64,000 nt of DNA from Liolophura sinensis (GCF_032854445.1 NC_088302.1:56586237-56650236), one strand, 5' to 3'. Positions 12,646 to 26,130 are shown, counted from the stretch's first letter. The notes: generated from the sequence alone by a model not told the origin. Numbers and translations are program-made.

Positions 12646-13879
12646 GTGATTCTGTGGTTATCGGGTTGTTTGAAGGTAATACTAGAGCTTTGTCTGGCTC
12701 GTACCACACACTGTTCATTGCTAACCCGATAGCAATGTAATGCCCGGATATTGAACGTCAGTCCACGTTCAAACATAGCGCCGTTTTCATTAGGGGATGG
12801 CCAATGTTTTGTCATTCTGGTAAGCTCGGGTCACACATGGATGAGCCAAATCTAGTCCTCTGAAGATGTCATTATTGGAGCAGATGTCACAATCTGGTTT
12901 ATTCGGGGGCAGCGCCGTATTGAAGTCGTCTGGTATAAAACCCAAATGAGATTTACTTTATTTTCTTGGGTCAATAAATTCACATCCACTCCATGACTGA
13001 GACGTTAGTGGTTTTATTTCGGTAGTCAGACTCCCAAAGGACTGTGATCCGGTCATAACTGTGGATGCCCACCGCCAGTACGTCGTCAAGTATGATCGTT
13101 ACCGAAAAACAGAGTTAAAGGCGGATTTACGGCAAGGTGAAAAGGGCGAAGAAGGGTGGACATGGGTTCTGCCTATCCGCCGCCGTTTTCAACCATGCAC
13201 GATCTGTAGCGTGTTTATCATTTATTTATCTTTATTTACCATTGATCAGTGAGGAAAACAATATTAACACGAAAGTGTTCTGCATGTGTAATGCCAGTTG
13301 GATATATCTGTAAGTAATACAGTTATCGTCGGGTTTGTTACTGGAATTGGTCAGACTGTGTCATATTGTCATATTTTTTATCTCTTAATAACCCCTTTAT
13401 TTTATGTATATTTTGCTTCATTTGTTGAGAAATGACGTCATGGATGAGTTTACTGTTCCGTACCGTGTACAAAGTTGTTTTGTGTTTAACATCGTATTTT
13501 GGTATATATCCCTCCAGGTACTACTACAGAACGCGGTCTACATCGGATAAAGTATACTCTATATACTTTCTTATAGTTTTTTAGTGGTTTGTGTTAAACG
13601 TCGTTTTGGGAATTGGCCTTGCGATTATTGACCTGGAACGTCCATCTTGGTTGATGGCTGGTATACAAATGTCTCACGCACTGATTCCCAGTTTTGCAGC
13701 ACTTCCATATACGCTGTCCCTGTCCCCTCGCCTAAAGACATGATACTTGGTCCCCCTTGCCCCAGTGGCATTCTGCTCCTCAAATATCCACATGCCTTTC
13801 TCCTCGTCCGTCATAGTGACAAGGTTAAAATCAAGTCAGTTGGGGTTCTGTCTGCTATATCCCCTTTTGTGGTTCCGGT
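12646..13879. other. Stretch with two interspersed repeats, no gene
   Basis: Contains the second copy of the CCGGTCATAA-type repeat (13024-13105; first copy at 4744-4840) and the second copy of the TTTAACGTCGTTTTGGGAAT family. No coding exon recognised. Confidence 0.5.
13587..13685 (+). repeat. Interspersed repeat, copy 2 (TTTAACGTCGTTTTGGGAAT family)
   Basis: Contains AAACGTCGTTTTGGGAATTG, GCGATTATTGACCTGGAACG and TGATGGCTGGTATACAAATG in the same order as the inverted copy at 8890-9005. Confidence 0.7.
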
Positions 13880-14725
13880 CTAGTAGTCGTCCGTGTATGT
13901 GGTTACAGTCTATTAGTCGTCCGTGTGTGAGGTTTCGGGTCTGATAATCGTCCTTTTGTGTGAATCCCAGACTAGTAGTCGTCCGTGTGTGTTGATCCGG
14001 GTCTAGTAGTCGTCCGCGTGTGTGGTTCCGTGTCTAGTGGTCGTTCGTGTGTGTGGCTACGGATTTGATAGTAGTGCTTGTGTGGCTCTGGGTCTAGTGG
14101 TCGTCCGGGTGTGTGGCTGCGGATTTGATGGTAATGCATGTATGGCTCTGGGTCTAGTGGTCGTCCGTGTGTGTGGCTGCCGATTTGATAGTAGTGTGCG
14201 TGTGTGCCTCTGGGTCTAGTGGTCGTCCGTGTGTGTGGCTGCGGATTTGATAGTAGTGCGTGTGTGGCTCTGGATCTAGTGGTCGTCCTTGTGTGTGGCT
14301 GCGGATTTGATAGTAGTGTGTGTGTGTGGCTCTGGGTCTAGTGGTCGTCCGGGTGTGTGGCTGCGGATTTGATAGTAATGCATGTGTGGCTTCGGGTCTA
14401 GTGGTCGTCCTTGTGTGTGGCTGCCGATTTGATAGTAGTGTGCGTGTGTGGCTCTGGGTCTAGTGGTCGTCCGTGTGTGTGGCTGCGGATTTGATAGTAG
14501 TGCGTGTGTGGCTCTGGGTCTAGTGGTCGTCCGTGTGTGTGGCTCTGGGTCTAGTGGTCGTCCTTGTGTGTGGCTGTGGATTTGATAGTAGTGTGCGTGT
14601 GCGGCTCTGGGTCTAGTGGTCGTCCGTGTGTGTGGCTGCGGATTTGATAGTAGTGCGTGTGTGGCTTCGGGTCTAGTGGTCGTCCGTGTGTGTGGCCCCG
14701 GATCTAGTGGTTGTCCGTGTGCTTT
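13880..14725. repeat. Minisatellite of about 62 bp, GT-rich
   Basis: Thirteen or so copies of a unit joining GTCTAGTGGTCGTCCGTGTG, TGTGGCTGCGGATTTGATAG and TAGTGCGTGTGTGGCTCTGG. The early copies (13880-14030) are more divergent and shorter. There is strong purine/pyrimidine strand bias with many TG steps. Confidence 0.92.
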
Positions 14726-17700
14726 ACGTCTTCATTTAATCGATTTTTTCTTCCCGGTAATATTTTTTTAAAATGTATGTTTCTCTAAAACTCCAAATCC
14801 TCTTTACGACACAATTTGGTTTTCCCACGATTAGATGAATCGCATCATTGCATTAACTACTACGCTACAAGTAATTGATTTACCATTTACCCAGGAAGTG
14901 AACCTTGGTTAAATAGAATTAAAAAGGGGCGAGAACAAATGAGAAGTAATATTACGTCAAGAGGAGAGGGAAAACAGGGAAGTTTGTAAGCAAATAGCAA
15001 TAGCTGTACTGGTTGAAAGGATTTTGTGACATTTGGAAACAAATAAAACTGTTGTAAATGCATCCAAGTGAATCAACCGCCTACAGTGGTACAATGAATC
15101 GTTACAAAGTATTGATCGTAAACACAGAGGCTAAAGGTGTGGGGTAAGCGAACAGATCAAAGCCAGCATGGGATTGTGTGATAACGGCTTTTTCACACAT
15201 CTTCAGTGATAACCGCGTACTCAGGGGAAATAAACCGCCTCCCGGGAAACCAAAGTCACTGTACCGGAAGACATCAGCACGTCATACAAAAACAACACAC
15301 ACGTTACATATTCCTGCATCGATCGCATCCCGATCACTTTCTGCTTGAGGACACAAAATTCATATTTATGACGTTAAAACACAGATCATTGTTCTGCGTC
15401 TGTGTTGTACATACGGTCAGTTTTTGTAGCTGTTGTAATAGTCTTTTTACTGGGTGAAGCATCTACGACATGTAGTGTTTTGGGATTCCTATAGTCACAA
15501 GACAAACCAAATGCGGGTTCAAACCCTGCCTTGGGTTCTGTTTTATGTACGGTACATATAGTTAACAATCTTTGATTGATCCCCTACACGCGCGGCCTGA
15601 CAAAGCATCAGAGAACGACAATGTGTATCTAAGATGGGTAACACTACTGCATTAACACCTACTTTTACATCATCGGCAATCAATAAATCAATCAATCAAT
15701 CAATCAATCAGTCAATGAATTTAAAATCAGGAAGTTTAGTCAGGTTGTGTGAGGCAGAGTTTGTTCTTGTATCCGACCCAAGTCACCGCCATACACAAAG
15801 CAAGTTGAACCATCTGATAGCTAAGTTATTTTCGAGCAGGATATTAACTATAATGAAACAAATAAATAACTAGGCTAAATATGGCTGTTAATGCATATAT
15901 CCGTGTGGAGATATCTATAGATACGCTATAACTGGTCCAACCAGACAGCTTACAAGGTTTCTTGAGGTATCCTGAGTTACAGAATTCAGACAAACAACAG
16001 CAAGCCAGATTTCGCGGATGGCTGATCATGAACATAATTATCGATATTTATGTTAACGAATATATACCGTCTGCAAAATGTGATCTTAAACTTTTCTGTT
16101 TCGATTCATGACATCACACAGGCCTCAAACAAAGATGTACGGATTCTGCAAACACATCTTTTTCCTGTTGGTTAATACAGAGTAAAAATACAAATTTTAG
16201 AATGATACAGAGTACACCTTTTGAATTTTGGATAGACTACATTTTCCAGACTGGTCACATGATTCGTCGAACATGTCATCTGCAGCCAGTCAAAGGCGTC
16301 TAATTCCGCCGGATATTGAAATGATCAAGATTTGGTTAATTATACAGTCGCACTTTCTTGACAGGCGAAAGGGATTACTATAAGATTCGTTGATTATGTC
16401 TCCGATCAATATGCAGTGATGACAGTTCCGCTTGACTGTGGGAGAGTTCAACTCCCGTGAATGGTCGGGAGGTGACTGGCTTAGACAGTCAACCTATCAT
16501 GTCGAAAATGCATGAACTGTCCGCTGATTGGATCGATGAAACAGACCTTGAACCACCATGTAAGTTACACACTTAAAGGGTTACTAGATAGAGAAGAATT
16601 GTCACAAGTAACTTCACTAGGCGGCAGACAATATGTTGTTTTATAGCATGCAACCGAGGTGCATATATTTGATTTCTTGATTTCCATTGAATGAAACAAA
16701 CACAGCCCAGGCACTGGTATGCCTATCCCCCGTATTACTTCAAATGAAGCGTTGTGAATAAGTGAATGATCTCGAGGGTATTTCGTCTTTTAAGTTCCAT
16801 CCGTATTTAATAAGATTGAAAATAGATATTGATTGAAAACCTGCGCTTTCAACTAAGGAAATAATCGAAACACAGAGCATATTGTATGTGACAAGGACTG
16901 AAATTATGTGCACTGGACGCCAAAATAGACGTTTGCAATCAAAGCTCACAAGAATTCAGGAATCAGCCTTTTTTCCTTCTACATTTGGAGGATCAAGTTG
17001 TTATTTTATTTAAGCTTCCGTGCGCGTGAGAATCTCTACGGAAGTTAGCTATATCCTAAATATCTTAGGAAAAGCATGTATATAGAAGCTGAATTCAAGG
17101 TTATTTTGCGTCACGTGATAGCACAAACGTGCCTTCTTATAAGGTTAGTGGATTGTGAGGGCTGTATCGTCAGACTTTCGGCTGAATTTCCCCTAAATAA
17201 TGGAAATGGTGAGGAGAGAAGCTCAGCTGGGTATACAGCAGACTCTCCAAACATTGGCGGGGAAATCGCTCACCTCACCATACTTGCGAGCTTTCTGTGC
17301 TCAGACGGGGATTAGCAGATACTTGCGGGCTTAACTTTTACTGGTGAAAACTCTATCTCTGTTCTTAGAGGGACTACCCAGGACAATCATTTCTCCATTA
17401 GCGAATTCAAACAAGTCCGTCGTGGGTCGACGTCGACAAATACTACTCTGTTAGGTGGAGTGAAGGTCGCCTCCTCATAGCACCATGTTTGGCGATGATT
17501 GGAACAGGATGATTTGCTGCTTCCGTTAGGGTCACGATGAAGGGTCAGCCGCTAATTTATAAAGGAGAATTTCTCCATCCAAATATTCATTCGTTTGAGA
17601 CTAATTTAATTATGGGAGAAATTTTGACGGCGTGCCCATGCTCTACTCCAGATACAAGATACTAACAACTGTTTCTATTTTTCAGTAGCAGTACTGGTAA

Positions 17701-17847
17701 AAGGTGCATACATGCTTCCCCAATCCTAGGTGTTGTGGGATCGGGTCTTGACAAGCTACCAAAACCGCCTCAGTTCACATAACTAACCTTGGACCCACGA
17801 GATCAAATGTTCATAACCACTTCCGACTGTTTTGACAGTGGCGTTGT
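14726..17847. other. Long stretch without recognised gene
   Basis: No exon, RNA gene or array was recognised over about 3 kb apart from a short AATC simple repeat at 15680-15715. A tRNA-T-arm-like GCGGGTTCAAACCCTGCC at about 15510 is probably an old SINE or chance. Open frames are short. Confidence 0.45.
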
Positions 17848-18235
17848 AAGATCTGGAGGTTTGTCAGGAACATAGATAAGGTCGGTGGTTTCCTCCAGGT
17901 TGTGTCTGTGGCACCATAACAAGTGGACGTTTGTCAGGAACACAGAAAATGTCTGTGGTTTCCTCCAGGTTGTGTCTGCGGAAGTACAACATGTGGTGGT
18001 TTGTCAGGAACATGGAGAAGGTCGGTGGTTTCCTCCAGGTTGTGTCTTTGACACTATAGCATGTGGTGGTTTGTCAGGAACATAGAAGAAGTCGGTGGTT
18101 AGCTCCAGGTTGTGTCTGTGACGCTATAACCTCTGGAGGTTTCTCAAGACCAGAGAGAAGGTTATATCTGTAACGCTATAACCTCTGGGGTTTGCCAGAA
18201 ACACAGAGAAGGTCGGTGGTTTCCACCACATTCCG
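17848..18235 (+). repeat. Minisatellite of about 70 bp sharing a core with a SINE
   Basis: About five to six copies of a 68-70 bp unit containing GGTTTGTCAGGAACATGGAG, AAGGTCGGTGGTTTCCTCCA and GGTTGTGTCT. The AAGGTCGGTGGTTT...CCTCCA core is also present in dispersed copies at 19630 and 35175, which suggests the array is an internal expansion of that element. Confidence 0.85.
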
Positions 18236-19489
18236 TCCACTATCGTTTAACGTATTCTGAAATTCGTCATGATACGTCACTGACATGAATGGATAAGTGA
18301 TTGAACTAGAATCGACTAGCTTGATCTTGTAGACTGTTATGATGAAGGCATGAATTATTCTGTAAAACGAATGTGCAGTGTCACTATAGGCTAAATGTTA
18401 ATATTCTCCAGATAGGATTTTATCGTCATTTATGAAGAACAAAATGAACTATAATACCCCGTCCTTAGTTTACCATCATATAAAGACTACTTACATGTCA
18501 GTACCTGTGGAAAGCCACGCAAGTTTCACAGGTTGTGATATCTAGGCACTTTGTTAACCGCAGAGATTGGCACATCGCATATGGTATACACGTATCAAGA
18601 GCTCTACTTATCCATCAAGTTCTACACCTCCGGGCTCCAGTATCTTGTACATATGTGGAATTCTATTACTATTTCAGATGAGAATTTGGAATATGTCTAT
18701 TTTAAAAATATCAATATTATACTCAACCGGGTAAAAGTTACGTGCTACAGACAACGATATAAAGTCAGAACATTTCTTATAATTACATTTAGTCTCATAA
18801 AACGATGTTGCTAGAGGTATTTCAGATTAGGTATGTGCGTATCATTAGGACGCTTATGTTAATAGAGGCTGAATATCAGGGGCATAATGGGAGGGAATGG
18901 CGTGTGAGACAAGAGATTTGTGAGACAGAATGGATGCGAGGAAGACAAATGCTACAATGCGCCGGTTAATCGCTGGTCGTTTATCTCTTCTCAGGTTAGC
19001 TAAGCCATCTACTTACAGCTGTTGATGTATCACCTTTCCTGAAACAATTTGCAAATTGTAATTTCACAAAAAGCCTTGTGGGACGATAATGAATCCCTGA
19101 TGTTTACTTGATTAGTCGAGCTCACAATCCCTTATTTGATGGATGCCAGAGTATCACCTCACTTCATCATACTTGATCGGCGAAGCCATTACACTTGTCA
19201 CTGACAAACTGAATATGTATACATGTAGATATCACTGTAATTATGCTGTATAAATTATGTACGAAGGTTCACAAGAGATTTTAATTAGGCAAAAAATTGG
19301 TCTTAGGAAACAAAGTTTTGGCGATATAACTGATGACTTAATTAATTTTCGGGAACTCTGCTTTTCCGGAAGGTATACAGGTGCTCTGTCAACTATACTA
19401 GTGAATGAGTGTCCAATATGTGGTAACAATCGACCTCACTTCATGTGTCTGGAAGCAGGAAGTGACCGAATGGGTAAAGATGCTTGAGT
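18236..19489. other. Stretch without recognised gene
   Basis: AT-rich, no array or convincing exon. Confidence 0.45.
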
Positions 19490-19748
19490 TCCAGTCACAG
19501 AGACGCACGAGGTTTGGATTCAACTCCGTCAGCAGACAAATAATGCTCCATCGCGAATTTCTCACGGTCTTGGCGGCAACAAGCGATCGACCGTGCTTAC
19601 ATCTACGTGCCTACGTCACTTGCCAAAGGTCGGTGGTTTACCACAGGTTTCCTCCACAACATAAAACTGGCACTCTGACTATCGTTGTAAATATAAAACA
19701 TCCATGGATTTGGCGTTGACTACCAATCACATAAACAAAATAATACAT
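19490..19748 (+). mobile_element. SINE-like interspersed repeat with AAGGTCGGTGGTTTACC core
   Basis: Contains a tRNA-like GGTTTGGATTCAACTCC (box-B-like), then CTACGTCACTTGCCAAAGG, the core AAGGTCGGTGGTTTACCAC with TTTCCTCCAC, and a tail ACCAATCACATAAACAAAAT. The same block order recurs at 35040-35294, and a 5' part at 41277-41400. Assignment as a SINE is inferred from the head and tail. Confidence 0.65.
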
Positions 19749-21309
19749 AAATACACAATACATATGTTGTATAAAGGCATGACGTTAGAGAACTTCAAAA
19801 GGTCAACAAGAAAATGAGCGGTTCCTTTCAAGATCTTATACCTGTATGTAACGTATAACACAGCAGTTCTATTGCACATTCAGGCTCGAAGTCGTATACC
19901 AAGCCGATAACAGACAAATCAGGCTCGGGCGTTTTCTTTTGAAAGCATTGCTTAAAATCACACATTCGGTTTCTCTTGTGAAGGATTATAAATCTTTGTT
20001 CTAAAATACAAAGTGAATAATAACCTAAAACAACAACATTGCCTCCCACAATGAAAAATCTAACATATTTCTCTACATCTGTCATATAAGCTAACTAAGT
20101 CTGGTGTGTAAAAAAGTAGGGTAAATTTTATGTCTGCATATTTCAGCCTAAAGCTCGTGTGTGATGTATGAGATGTTTTAGTCGGCTTTAGTTCAGAGGT
20201 CGCTGATAATGGACGGTGACCGGATGAGCATCTCGGGTCTGTGGGCTAAAGAGGTTTTATCCCACTGCGGTTAACGGATGGGCATCACGATGTGACAGAT
20301 GTAAAGATGAGTGAGGTTAGAGGGTATCGATTATTGTTAGAGGGTATCGATTGAACCACACGCCTGTTGTTTGGCCGTCACCCAAGTCGAAACTGGCACC
20401 CAGTCTTCTCGTTGTCCTCAAGTTTTACGCAAACGTTATGTTCAGCTGTTTTCCATTTTCTCTGCATGCCTTTTTTGACTGGTAAAGTATATTTCATTTC
20501 AGTATTTATTAGCTTTTCATGAAATGAATGAAATAATCTTGATATAGGATTACGGCGCAAATTCCACAGCCGTAGACATTCTGTTTAACTGCTGGTAGAA
20601 GTTTGTATTCGAAAATATGTGAAAATATGTAAGAACGTTACACGAGCAGGGTTCCATTCCCATGAACCCAAGTGCGAGCTCTCCAGTATCATGGGAAAGT
20701 AAAGACGCCCGCAATTTCTCGATGATGGACGAAAAAACCGGAAAATGCTATAAGTGACCAATGGCCTCTGTCATAGTGGACAAGCAGACCCAATAAAGGG
20801 ACATTACTGAAAGGCGAGCACAGCTTTTACACACACTGCAGGTTCATGTCAGCTAGCCCCCCGACTGGTCACGTGTCCGGACGTATGCCCCCCATGCTAG
20901 CTACAGTACCTAGCAGAAGTGTGTATGTACCAGGGTCGGAATTCCTCAAGTAATACTCACGTACAAATCTGAACCACAGAAGAGAGAGGTTAGATGGTTC
21001 TGATTGAATACATGGTCATTAGTCACGCTGAATGGTCAAAATGGTTTGTTGTGCAAGACTGGAAATCAAGAGTAAACAAGATATACTTCATGTCATTTTG
21101 ATGTGTGACGGATTAATTAGTAGTGTGGTTGATTGATTGTTTGATTGATTGATATATCGATTGGTTGTTGTTTTATTCAGTGATACAGATGTATTATTCA
21201 TTAACGAATGAGAACGATAGTAGCGCCAGAAAGCACTGCAGTTCTCATCAATTACCACTGAACCTTGGTCAGTAAGGGTGAGAGTTCTGAACTAGCCCTC
21301 GATTGTTTG
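19749..21309. other. Stretch without recognised gene
   Basis: No supported gene or array. A GATTGATTGATT-type simple repeat lies at about 21135-21160. Confidence 0.45.
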
Positions 21310-22060
21310 GGAGGTGTCTCTATCTATTGTTTGTTTTGTGCGGCTGGAGGTGCCCTGTCTCTTGTTTGTCTTGTACAGTGGTAAGTGATCTGTTTTGTAT
21401 TTGTCTTGTTTTTCTGGTAAGGCTGGAGGTGCTCTGCCTCTACACTGGTTAAGAATCTACCCTGTGTGTGTCTTGTTTGTCTGGTACTATGAGAAGTGTT
21501 CTGTCGTCTGTTTGTCTGGTACAGAGGGAGGTGATCTGTCTCTTGTCTATCTGGTACTGCGGGAGGTGCTCTATCTTTTGTTTGTCTGGTACTGCGGGAA
21601 ATGCTCTTTCTCTTGTTTGTGTGGTACTGCGAGAGGTTTTCTGTCTGTTGTTTGTGTGGTACTGCCGGAGGTGTCCTTTCTCTTGTTTGTGTGGTACTGC
21701 GGGAGGTGTTCTGTCTCTTGTTTGTGTGGTATGACGGAATGTGCTCTGTCTCTTGTTTGTGTGGTACTGCTGGAGGTGTTCTGTTTCTTTTTAGTATGGT
21801 ATTGCTGGAGGGGCTCTGTCTCTTGTTTGTGTGGTATTGCTGGAGAAGCTCTGCTTCCTGTTTGTCTGGTACGGCGGGAAGTGTCCTGTCTCTTGTTTGT
21901 GTCGTACTGCGGTAGGTGTTCTGTTTCCTGTTTGTCGGGTACGGCTGGAACTGTTCTGACTCCTGTTTGCCCCGTTTGACGGGAAGCGGTCTGTCTATTG
22001 TTTGTCTGGTACGGCGGCGGTCGTTGTCTCTTATTTGTCTGGTACGACACGGGGTGCACT
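21310..22060. repeat. 35-bp minisatellite, stop-free in all minus frames
   Basis: About 21 copies of GGTACTGCGGGAGGTGTTCT followed by GTCTCTTGTTTGTGT. Because 35 leaves a remainder of two on division by three, each frame reads the unit in three registers with a 35-residue period. The reverse strand lacks stops in all three registers, giving a spurious 268-codon frame (22130-21324). No sign of a real protein. Confidence 0.92.
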
Positions 22061-23789
22061 GCTTTTCCCAGTGTTTATCGCCGTCATTTCGAAAAAAATA
22101 TTGTTTAGAAGAAGGTATAACAACACCCAAGTGTGTTGGTGTGTCACTGTGATTGTTGGGCTTTTTGACATTTCATCATTGATGAACTGATGAATGGTTT
22201 AAACCACCAATTTCTCAGAAGATATTCCACATTATACTGAGCTAAAGGCCCTAAAACATCCATCAGTGTTCTCCTTACAGGGTCTTATCGCTGTAAACTC
22301 TCATGAGTACAGGGATTATAAATAAACAATGGGATGGCTTCGCTAAAAAGCTGTGGGCTGAAGACCTTGATGGAAAAGAGGTACCCCCTCGTACAGTATA
22401 CATTCAACGAATTCAGGAGTTTTCAAAGGAAAAAAATTTGAACTGCTGACACCGACTGACTTTGTAGAAATGTTGAAGTTTGAATAAAATACCATCCCTT
22501 ATAGAGTTAGTCAGTGCTACCCAATAGTCCAGTCGTCTTGATAAGCTGGATGGAGCTGAGCTAAGAAGAATAAAGATTTGACGTCTTATTGTGATTGCTG
22601 TTATGCACACGACTGTAGATTTGACGTCTTATTGAGCATAAATCATTCCTAAAATCGCTCGTTCTAGAAGTGTTGAATTGGGTCGATTTCAATCAATGTC
22701 TCCATAAATGACTGAGGTAATGTATTATGGAAGCGGCTGGTCGCATGACTGTATCGTTCGTGAACAAACTGTCGAGTTTGGGTCTAGCTGTGATTTCTAG
22801 CTCTCAAGCAAATGATCAGCCTCTAAATTGATCCGATCTGTTTTTGATACGGTGTGCAGGCGAATACCACACGAGTACACCATTCCGTTCAACATGTTAG
22901 TACGCAACAAGCAGTCCTTGGTGGCGAATACATTCCGGACTAATTGCTTAGTAACCACATTAGCACTCCAGGGAAGACTTTAACCAGTCGTTCGAGTTTA
23001 ATGTTACTAACACTGGCGACGGAAGTGAATAATGCCGGCACCAATCCTGTAGATGTTCGTAAAGTATTTGTCTAGTCTTTGTTAAGCCATTTCACAGTAT
23101 CACACTGGCCATTTAGTGCCCGCTGTGGCAAGAATAACTTCTTTATCTATAAGGAGGTGCTAACTTTTCCTAAGGTCTACATATGGCAGAATACATCAGC
23201 CCAGTTAAGGTTTAACTGAATGTGGAATTCTTGAAATTCAGTCAAAGAGAGTTCAATTTATGAAAACAATCAGCCAGTCCACCATTACGGAATTACCAGA
23301 TAGAAACAAAGACAAAAAACAACTGTTTAGATTTTACCATGATTATAATTCTATAATTTTGTGAGTAAATATGAATAAGGTGTCAAAAATCTCAGTTGCT
23401 CTGCTTCATGGCTGTGTCTAATTCCACTTAATCAGGCTATAGGGGAAGCAAATGTTTCGTGTGGAGTAAAGTAACCACGCTGAATATATACGAACAGTTA
23501 CAATCAAAGCAACAGAAACACATAGTTTTAATGAACGACAACTTTGGTACATGGTACACGGTTTAGATACTGTTTAGATTCACCTTGATCATTCTGCGCG
23601 TATTTTGGGAATCGCTCCGTCCTAATTTCTAATTTATGGACTTTCGTATTTTGGTGATTTGTGTTGAAAGTTCAACGTGCAAATGTAAATGACGCCTGAA
23701 ATGATTTGAGCTTAAAAAGGCGTGGAAGCTAACGAAGCAACGCTGGCCGTTCAGACAAGCATATAACATTCAGAGCTGTAATATGCGAA
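22061..23789. other. Stretch without recognised gene
   Basis: Nothing recognised apart from a short direct repeat of GATTTGACGTCTTATTG (about 22574 and 22617). Confidence 0.45.
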
Positions 23790-24205
23790 TTGTATATTGC
23801 GAATTTCCATGTATAGTGGTGTAAATAGTGCCATAAACAGTCAGTGGGTTGTGCACACGTGTCATACAGATTGGAGGCTTTGTGAATTCCCATCTATAGT
23901 GGTGTAGATAGTGCCATAAACAGTCAGTGGGTTGTGCACACGTGTAAAACAGATTGGAGGCTTTGTGAATTCCCATCTATAGTGGTGTAGATAGTGCCAT
24001 AAACAGTCAGTGGGTTGTGCACACGTGTCAAACAGATTGGAGGCTTTGTGAATTCCCATCTCTAGTGGTGTAGATAGAGCCATAAACAGTCGGTGGGTTG
24101 TACACACGTGTCATACAGATTGGAGGCTTTGTGAATTCCCATCTTTCGTGGTGTAGATAGTGCCATAAACAGTCGGTGGGTTGTACGCTCGTGTCATACG
24201 GACAC
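23790..24205. repeat. 83-bp minisatellite, five copies
   Basis: The unit contains GAATTCCCATCTATAGTGGT, GTAGATAGTGCCATAAACAG and TCAGTGGGTTGTGCACACGT. Unit starts at 23884, 23967 and 24050 are exactly 83 bp apart. Each unit carries an EcoRI site (GAATTC). Confidence 0.95.
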
Positions 24206-26130
24206 AGACCCACAAGAAGCCACAAGATTTTTATGGCTTCTTTCTCACAGGCTGGGCCAGGTATGCACCAAAAGGTATTGGCCACGGAATGTTTGGGACT
24301 GAGCTACAGCGCTAAACGTTAACATTGTCGCTTAAAAAACTAATGGGGGTCTGAGGCCATACAGATTTAAGGTTTGTGCAGTGCTTTAGGTGATGAAACG
24401 GTCAAGCAGTTTACTGGAGCGATGATCTGGTAAATCGGAAGTTTGCACTAACAGACATTAGGGACATTTCCATCAAACCGCGTGAATTTGTATGTCTATC
24501 GATGAGGAAACTCAAACAGGTCATTTCCTCCTCCACAACCTGAAAATACAGACCTACTGGTTACACCAGGCTACAACAGCTGACTACAGTAACTATGGTT
24601 AACTGATAAACCCATACCTCTTCACTATGTTCACACAGTATTGCACTCATCTAAGGACGGCAGGGATATACCAAAAAAGTACAAAGAATTATATTTTCGG
24701 TGAAATAGCAATAATTCTTGTAGTCAGCTTTTATTAGATTTGAAATGACAATGTGCTGAGTACATGGTGATATGAGTGTATTGATCATTCGTGTAATGCT
24801 TAGGATGAAGTCTTATTGTAGCAAATACGACGATGCTTTGATATTTCGTGAGCTTGTGCTTTTTATACACGATAGGGAATCTATCCATATCTTCAGAAAA
24901 CAAAACACCTGCGTGTGTTGAGGGGAAACTCAACACACGCAGGGCAGAAAAAGAATCAGGTGGAATATTGTTCAATCAGTCCATCAATCAACCAAACAAT
25001 CAACCAAGCAATCAGTCAACCAATATTCACCAGACAGTGTTGATGTTATGCGTATATTAACAGTATTAAAGTTGTTACATAGGCAAGTGAATATTTCCGC
25101 ACTTATATGATTATCAGGTTTAAAATAGCATTAATGTAATCTATAATATAAGCTTAAAGATAAGGCAGAACTTGTTAATTACCAGCCGCCAAGCAGGTGC
25201 CCGAAAGATCTCCTCCAATGATCGGAGATAACGCAGGCTGCTAATTGAGCGGAATAGCCAACAGGCAGGTCATATGCCAAAGAGAAACAGTCGCTATCCT
25301 TCGGGGTTAGTTCGTCAAAACCGGCGGAAGAACGAGATCAATTTGTCTCTGACCATTTTTATTGACTATTGTTAACTCCGTAACGATTGCTCTCAAACTG
25401 ACATTTTCTTTGACTCGGACATGCGCAGGAATCAATTCTTTTACACATGTTTGTCGTGTCACCGGCGTAGTCTTCTTAATAGAGAAAGTCATCCGTTGTT
25501 TGGCGGGTTTAGGAAATGAACAAGACAAAACAATCGCTAACACTATAAGCCTGGATCCCAGGAGCCCGCTTATAATTCCTGGCTTCAAAATTGCACCGCT
25601 GAGAGCTTTCATAGATTATTTCTTCTTTGTTATTGAGATTTCCTTGCCACTCGCAGCCTGATATTTGCATGTGGACACCTGTGTGGTATGCAAATTACGG
25701 CTTACGGGAAATGTCGGATTAACCGTCGACAAAAAAAAAACAAGGCGCGTTTTTTAGAGTCTGAGATACAGAGTACTTGTGGTGCAGTATTGGTCTGCCA
25801 GCGAGCCAATCAACTGTGAAGTAATTGCCATTGCCTAACACAAGTACAAATGCTTACAACTTCTTGGGATTCGCTGAACATCGGATCTTCCTGAGAAAGA
25901 AGTCTGAATTGTGGCAGTATGACTTGCGCCTAGAGGTAATCATTTATCGTTTATATGACACGAGGGATTTTGGCAATTAGGCAACGGAGACTAATGATCA
26001 ATTGGCCTTAGAGGTAGGCCGTGAGATGCCAAGGCCCTAGAACCGCCTTCCAATCTCCATAGGCACTTCGGCAGCGAGACATGCTCGACACCGAGATCCG
26101 CTCCGTGGCTACGCACTCTAACTTCCACTA
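24206..26130. other. Upstream region of the receptor gene
   Basis: No independent gene recognised. It holds a perfect 15-bp inverted repeat (24908-24943, separate entry) and a CAATC/CAACC simple repeat (24970-25025). The 5' UTR and promoter of the receptor gene must lie here or further left, but no convincing TATA box or initiator was identified. GC content rises over about 26000-26240. Confidence 0.5.
24908..24943. repeat. Perfect hairpin, 15-bp stem and 6-nt loop
   Basis: The left arm CCTGCGTGTGTTGAG (24908-24922) and right arm CTCAACACACGCAGG (24929-24943) are exact reverse complements around the loop GGGAAA. It could be part of a foldback element or a structured RNA; function unknown. 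Confidence 0.85.

Noticed and set aside
15505-15535. tRNA T-arm-like sequence GCGGGTTCAAACCCTGCC
   Set aside because: No acceptor stem or other arms were found around it; probably a SINE relic or chance.
21324-22130. Minus-strand 268-codon frame with a Gln/Thr/Arg-rich repeat
   Set aside because: The 35-bp unit lacks stops in all minus registers; the frame is a by-product, with no domain or splice context.
25362-25661. Open frame upstream of the receptor with a hydrophobic C-terminal end
   Set aside because: No donor in the correct phase for exon 2 and no family similarity; 26149-26231 fits phase and signal-peptide form.
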